From the NCBI GenBank assembly GCA_003159055.1, contig PMLH01000632.1, positions 13,358 to 24,168 on the forward strand: a DNA stretch of 10,811 nucleotides, read 5' to 3'. The position numbers and the translations under genes were made by a program. Positions 7,514 to 10,811 of the stretch are shown piece by piece. Every line of letters starts with the position of its first letter. Within the stretch, counting starts at the first letter, position 1. The stretch comes from Myxococcales bacterium. Lineage in GTDB: Bacteria; Myxococcota; Polyangia; Fen-1088. The notes below the pieces were generated by a model. It had not been told where the DNA came from. It saw nothing but the letters and a program-made list of their open reading frames with translations, and ran no database searches.

Positions 7514-7542
7514 TTGATCCGAGCCCCAAGCAGGAATAAGAC
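7514..7542 (+). promoter_or_regulatory. Weak promoter candidate for the TPR gene
   Basis: TTGATC (7514-7519) and TAAGAC (7537-7542) are 17 bp apart, matching the -35 at 4/6 and the -10 at 3/6 positions. The transcript would start near 7549, leaving a leader of about 14 bases that still includes the AGG at 7554-7556, six bases before ATG 7563. Element matches are poor, so this is tentative. Confidence 0.22.
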
Positions 7543-7562
7543 TTTAGGTTTTCAGGTACGGA

Positions 7563-10500
7563 ATGATGCGAGACAGGCACACCGAGGAAGACCGGGATAG
7601 CCTTGGGGATTCGCCTGTGCTGCTCGACTTCGGTAGTCAAGAGATGACATCCGAGGACTCCCTCAGTCGCGCCTTCCAGATTATCGACACCGAGCCATTC
7701 GCCGACATCGACATAACCCCGGCGGTGGACACCTTCCGCCAGCTCGAGCGCGAGTACATCAACAATGAGCGGTGGCAGGACTTGGTCCAGCTTCTGGTCG
7801 AGAGAGCCGGCCAAACCGAAAATCCAGCGGAACGGACCCGCTGTCTGGTTCGAGCGGCGCAGTTGTTCGACACCAACTTGGCGGACGCCGATCGCGCCGT
7901 GGTCACGTTGCTCCAAGCTTTGCGCGAGAACCCGTCGAGCGACGATGTCTCGGCGGAGCTGGCGCGGCTGGCCACGGTGCACAACCGCTGGGACGATCTG
8001 CTTGCCCAGTGCAACCGCATGGTAACGGAGATCTCGCCGGACTCGAAACGGGCGGAGTTGCTGGTCACCATCGCGCTTTGGTACGAGCGCTACCTTGAAG
8101 ACATGGCTGCGGCCGAGGCGGCGCTGGAGGCGGCGATGTCCGCCGATCCGACCAACAACACAGCCGTCCGTTCCTTGGTCCTGCTGCACGGCCATCGCGG
8201 CGATTGGCACCGCGCTGCAGCGTATTTGACGTGTGCGGCGGGTAACGCCATCGACCCGCTCGACAGCGTGGACTACGCGCTCGACGCTGCCGAGATCTAC
8301 CGCGACCAACTACACGATGCGGAAGCGGCGGTGGTCCAGTACATGCGCGTGCTCTCGTGGTCGCCCGATCACCCGAAGGCAGTCGCCGCTTTGGCGGAAG
8401 CGGCGTGGGAGCGGAAGGATTGGTCAGCGGCGTCCTCGCTGCTGGAAGGCATGGCTGGTTCGGCCAAGAATGCCATGGAGGACACTGCGCAGCTTTGGTA
8501 CAAGGCCGGGTGGTCGGCTCAGATGACGGGCGACTTCGAGCGAGCCCGTAGCGACTACCGCAAGGCCTATTCCGCCATGGCCGGCCACCTGCCCACGCTC
8601 CTGGCTTGGTCGCAACTGTCCGCTGACCGGGGCTGGTGGCAAGACATACTGACCACGGTTCCGCGCCTGCTGGCGATCGCTGCCGACGGGATGCCAGGTG
8701 AAGAGCGCGCGGCCCACCTGATGCGGCTTGGCCAGGCTCACGTGGCCTTGCGGGATGTCCCGGCCGGGACGCACGCCTTCATGGAGGCGTTGCGGCTGGC
8801 GCCCGATTTGCCCGGGGTGAGGCAGGCGCTGGCGAAAGCCACGGCCCAGATGGAGGGCCGTGGAGGGGCCAACGCCCAGGCGCTGATCGAACAGTATCGC
8901 GTGCTCTTGCACGGGCATCTGTCGGTCGACGAGCGCTTCGACATCATCTGCAAGATCGGCCGCCTGCAACGCGAGGAAATGAACGATCTGCCGGCCGCGC
9001 TCGGCAGCTACCTGCAAGCAGCGCAACTACGGCCCGATGATGTCGGCGTTCTGCACGAGCTGGTCGAGCTGCACACGCTCAATCGGCACTGGTCGCGCGC
9101 GGTGGATGTCCTCGAGCGCCTGGTGTCTCTAACCAGCGGGCGGGAGAGGGTTTGCTACTTGGTCGCGCTGGCGAGCATTCTCAACAGCGAGTTGGATTCC
9201 CCCGACGAGGCGGTGGCTCTCTACGATCGGGCGCTCGACGAGGATCCGAGCGACCGGCGTGTTTTCGAGCACATCGAGAACATCCTGATCTATCGGCGCA
9301 ACTGGCGTGAGCTGACCCGCGCTTACCGACGCATGATCAAGCGGCTCGGGCCGAATCCGGCCGCCGACCGCCGACCGTGGCTGCTCGCCTTGTGGCGTGC
9401 CTTGGCCGACACCTGTCGGCGCTACTTGCGCGACTTTCCAGCAGCAGCGGCGGCCTTCGAGGTTTGTGTGGGGCTTGCCCCAGACGACCTTCGTCAGCGC
9501 GAGGCGCTCGCGGAGGTGTACGAGGCGCAAGGTCCCGACGGAATCGCCGCGGCGGTGGCCACGCGCGAGCACCTGCTGTCGGTTGCGGGGGATGGCGATT
9601 CGGCCGCCAAGCAGATTCGGGCGCTGGCGCAGGTGTTCGGCCACTACCATCAATACGACGCCCTGTTTTGCACCAGCGCTGCGCTGTGTGCCTTGACCAA
9701 GGCCGATGTGCGCGAACGTGCGTTCTACGACACGAACGCTCCGCGTGGTGTGCCGCTGGCCCGGACCTTCATCACCGAGAAGCAGTGGCAGGGACATCTG
9801 TGTTCGTCCATCGAGGATCGCTTGATTGCGCAGGTGTTGGCGGCGGCCGCACCGGCCCTGATCGCCGCGCGCGCAAAAGATGGTTCCGTGTACGGCATCG
9901 AAGCCAAGCACCGCGCTGCCCTGGAATACGATCGGTCCTTCGTTTCGCGTCTGCTCATCTACGCCAGTCGGCTCCTCGGCGTGCCCCTGCCGCCGGTCTA
10001 TGTTCCGCCGGGTGCGCCTGGTGAAATCGAGCTGGTCGTGCTGCTGGAAGGGGATCGACCGGTGCCGGCGCTGGTGCTTGGGCGAGACTTGGTGATAGGG
10101 CGTACGCATCAGGAGCTGACCTTCCTCGTGACCAAGAAGCTGGTCGGGCTGCGGGCGGACCACTTCCTGCTTTGGCCGCAATTGGTGCCCAGGTTGGACG
10201 AGCTGCGGGTCGTCTTCGCCGCAGCCCTCAGGCTGGTTCGGCCGAAGTTCGAATTGCCGGAAACGGATCAGGCAGCCGTGCGCAAGTACGTTACCTATCT
10301 GAACAAGAAGCTGCCCGCGGCGCAGGTGGATCTCATCGCAGCGGCCGCTGCTCCGTTGCTGGCCGGTCATGCGACGTCCTTCGATGGCTCACGCAGCGAG
10401 GGCCTGGACGGGCAGCTGTTCGGTGGGGAGGGCACTGCGACCGTGTCGAAGGATCGGATCGATGTTGGAGCCTGGGTTGCGCATGCCGACGAAATCGCGA

Positions 10501-10757
10501 ACCGCGCCGGTCTGATTGCTTGCGGGGATGTGGTTGCGGCGGCACGGGAGGTAGTCCGCGAGGCGCGCGCCACCCACACGCGACCGGAAGGGCGCATCTT
10601 GGATCTCGTGCGCTGGGGAGTTTCGTCGGCCTATCTTGAATTGCGGGCGCGTTTGGGGCTTGCCATGGTGGTGGCAGAGACCAAGAGCTCGTCGGCGGCG
10701 CATTCGTTCTCGGAGCTTGGCGGACTCTTCGATCACGGGCAGGTGACGCGGAACTAG
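7563..10757 (+). CDS. Large TPR protein with C-terminal degenerate M48-like domain
   Basis: 1064 residues, no signal peptide or membrane segment, so probably cytoplasmic. The start is ATG 7563, or ATG 7566 just after it; AGG six bases upstream supports the first. Residues 1-65 are acidic and unstructured in appearance. Residues about 70-657 are paired TPR-like units, each opening with a Trp followed by an L-rich helix and ending with an alanine-rich helix and an acidic-Pro turn (for example ENP, ADP, EDP). Residues 720-780 are a linker with ITEKQWQGH. Residues about 785-1040 form a conserved-looking domain: VPLPPVYVPPGAPGEIELVV, ALVLGRDLVIGRTHQELTFL, LVGLRADHFL, and AHADEIANRAGLIACGD. I recall similar ends on uncharacterised myxobacterial TPR proteins. 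Layout parallels the M48 metallopeptidase core, but no HExxH exists. Likely a protein-protein scaffold; partners unknown. Confidence 0.93.
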   Translation: MMRDRHTEEDRDSLGDSPVLLDFGSQEMTSEDSLSRAFQIIDTEPFADIDITPAVDTFRQLEREYINNERWQDLVQLLVERAGQTENPAERTRCLVRAAQLFDTNLADADRAVVTLLQALRENPSSDDVSAELARLATVHNRWDDLLAQCNRMVTEISPDSKRAELLVTIALWYERYLEDMAAAEAALEAAMSADPTNNTAVRSLVLLHGHRGDWHRAAAYLTCAAGNAIDPLDSVDYALDAAEIYRDQLHDAEAAVVQYMRVLSWSPDHPKAVAALAEAAWERKDWSAASSLLEGMAGSAKNAMEDTAQLWYKAGWSAQMTGDFERARSDYRKAYSAMAGHLPTLLAWSQLSADRGWWQDILTTVPRLLAIAADGMPGEERAAHLMRLGQAHVALRDVPAGTHAFMEALRLAPDLPGVRQALAKATAQMEGRGGANAQALIEQYRVLLHGHLSVDERFDIICKIGRLQREEMNDLPAALGSYLQAAQLRPDDVGVLHELVELHTLNRHWSRAVDVLERLVSLTSGRERVCYLVALASILNSELDSPDEAVALYDRALDEDPSDRRVFEHIENILIYRRNWRELTRAYRRMIKRLGPNPAADRRPWLLALWRALADTCRRYLRDFPAAAAAFEVCVGLAPDDLRQREALAEVYEAQGPDGIAAAVATREHLLSVAGDGDSAAKQIRALAQVFGHYHQYDALFCTSAALCALTKADVRERAFYDTNAPRGVPLARTFITEKQWQGHLCSSIEDRLIAQVLAAAAPALIAARAKDGSVYGIEAKHRAALEYDRSFVSRLLIYASRLLGVPLPPVYVPPGAPGEIELVVLLEGDRPVPALVLGRDLVIGRTHQELTFLVTKKLVGLRADHFLLWPQLVPRLDELRVVFAAALRLVRPKFELPETDQAAVRKYVTYLNKKLPAAQVDLIAAAAAPLLAGHATSFDGSRSEGLDGQLFGGEGTATVSKDRIDVGAWVAHADEIANRAGLIACGDVVAAAREVVREARATHTRPEGRILDLVRWGVSSAYLELRARLGLAMVVAETKSSSAAHSFSELGGLFDHGQVTRN
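7770..9533 (+). repeat. Array of about eight paired-TPR units of ~72 residues within the TPR protein
   Basis: Unit-opening tryptophans occur at residues 71, 143, 215, 287 and 359, exactly 72 residues (216 bp) apart. Later ones sit at 510 and 581, so one unit between lacks its Trp and has a few extra residues. Each unit holds two helix-turn-helix pairs. Nucleotide sequence between units is well diverged, so this is an old protein-level repeat and not recent tandem duplication. Confidence 0.8.
9915..10690 (+). other. Degenerate M48-like peptidase domain (within the TPR protein)
   Basis: Residues about 785-1042. The order matches an M48 core: a strand with a VYVPP-type segment, a strand ending in ALVLGRDLV, then a helix ELTFLVTKKLVGLR where active enzymes have ELxxVLxHELxHxx, and later HADEIANRAGLIACGD where they have ExxAD. 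The zinc-binding histidines are replaced (Thr857/Lys858 and Gly862 regions), so catalysis is unlikely. This is inference from motif order, not from a search. Confidence 0.4.
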
Positions 10758-10765
10758 AGCGCCGA

Positions 10766-10781
10766 ACGGGTTGACTCCCGT
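10766..10781 (+). terminator. Small hairpin downstream of the TPR gene
   Basis: ACGGG and CCCGT flank a six-base loop (TTGACT), beginning nine bases after the stop codon at 10757. The stem is only 5 bp and no T-run follows, so it is a poor intrinsic terminator and may be chance. Confidence 0.2.
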
Positions 10782-10811
10782 CGTGAAATCGCGCATTTGC
10801 GTCGCGTCCCT

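Larger units (their letters stand above)
7277..7562 (+). other. Intergenic region, 286 bp
   Basis: No convincing gene on either strand. It holds a C-rich pyrimidine tract (about 7277-7332), a purine-rich tract (about 7356-7394), two sets of short direct repeats, a small dyad CGACA-N7-TGTCG (7398-7414) and a weak promoter candidate before the TPR gene. I see no classic hairpin plus T-run terminator for the upstream operon. Confidence 0.6.

Noticed and set aside
9129..10370. 413-codon minus-strand open frame opposite the TPR gene
   Set aside because: Arg/Gln/Gly-rich translation with no domain; it is the shadow of a strong high-GC coding frame. The same applies to minus 5693-6751, 3081-3893, 4971-5630 and 7308-8309.

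Overview
The window is GC-rich and gene-dense with high GC3. The protein families (AsmA-like/GT51 fusion, DUF4175-like coiled-coil membrane protein, very large TPR protein with a distinctive C-terminal domain) fit a Myxococcota / former Deltaproteobacteria chromosome. That assignment is inferred from protein resemblance; no rRNA or other taxonomic marker is present. I see no tRNA, insertion sequence, CRISPR array or phage gene.

Layout: (1) minus strand 1-1821, the N-terminal 607 codons of an envelope protein with one membrane anchor, a long AsmA-like region and a GT51 peptidoglycan transglycosylase domain that runs off the left edge. (2) Minus strand 1896-2606, an ECF sigma-70 factor. Upstream lie a good ECF-type promoter (2654-2681) and a leader hairpin (2610-2637) that would cover the ribosome binding site. 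(3) Divergently, plus strand 2727-5714, a 995-residue DUF4175-like membrane protein with a long alpha-helical part. It overlaps by ATGA with (4) 5711-7195, a secreted gluzincin of the peptidase MA type with TPRs. That gene has an in-frame amber codon, and the coding signal continues 26 more codons to a TGA at 7276. (5) A 286-bp gap (7277-7562) with a C-rich tract, a purine-rich tract and short direct repeats. (6) Plus strand 7563-10757, a 1064-residue TPR protein whose first units repeat at exactly 72 residues, ending in a domain that looks like a degenerate M48 metallopeptidase fold.

Working together (inference): items 1-4 look like a cell-envelope module around an autoregulated ECF sigma factor. 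The sigma gene precedes a wall-glycan polymerase on one strand and diverges from a translationally coupled pair, membrane scaffold plus secreted metallopeptidase, on the other. No anti-sigma gene is visible. The large TPR gene has its own upstream region and may be unrelated.
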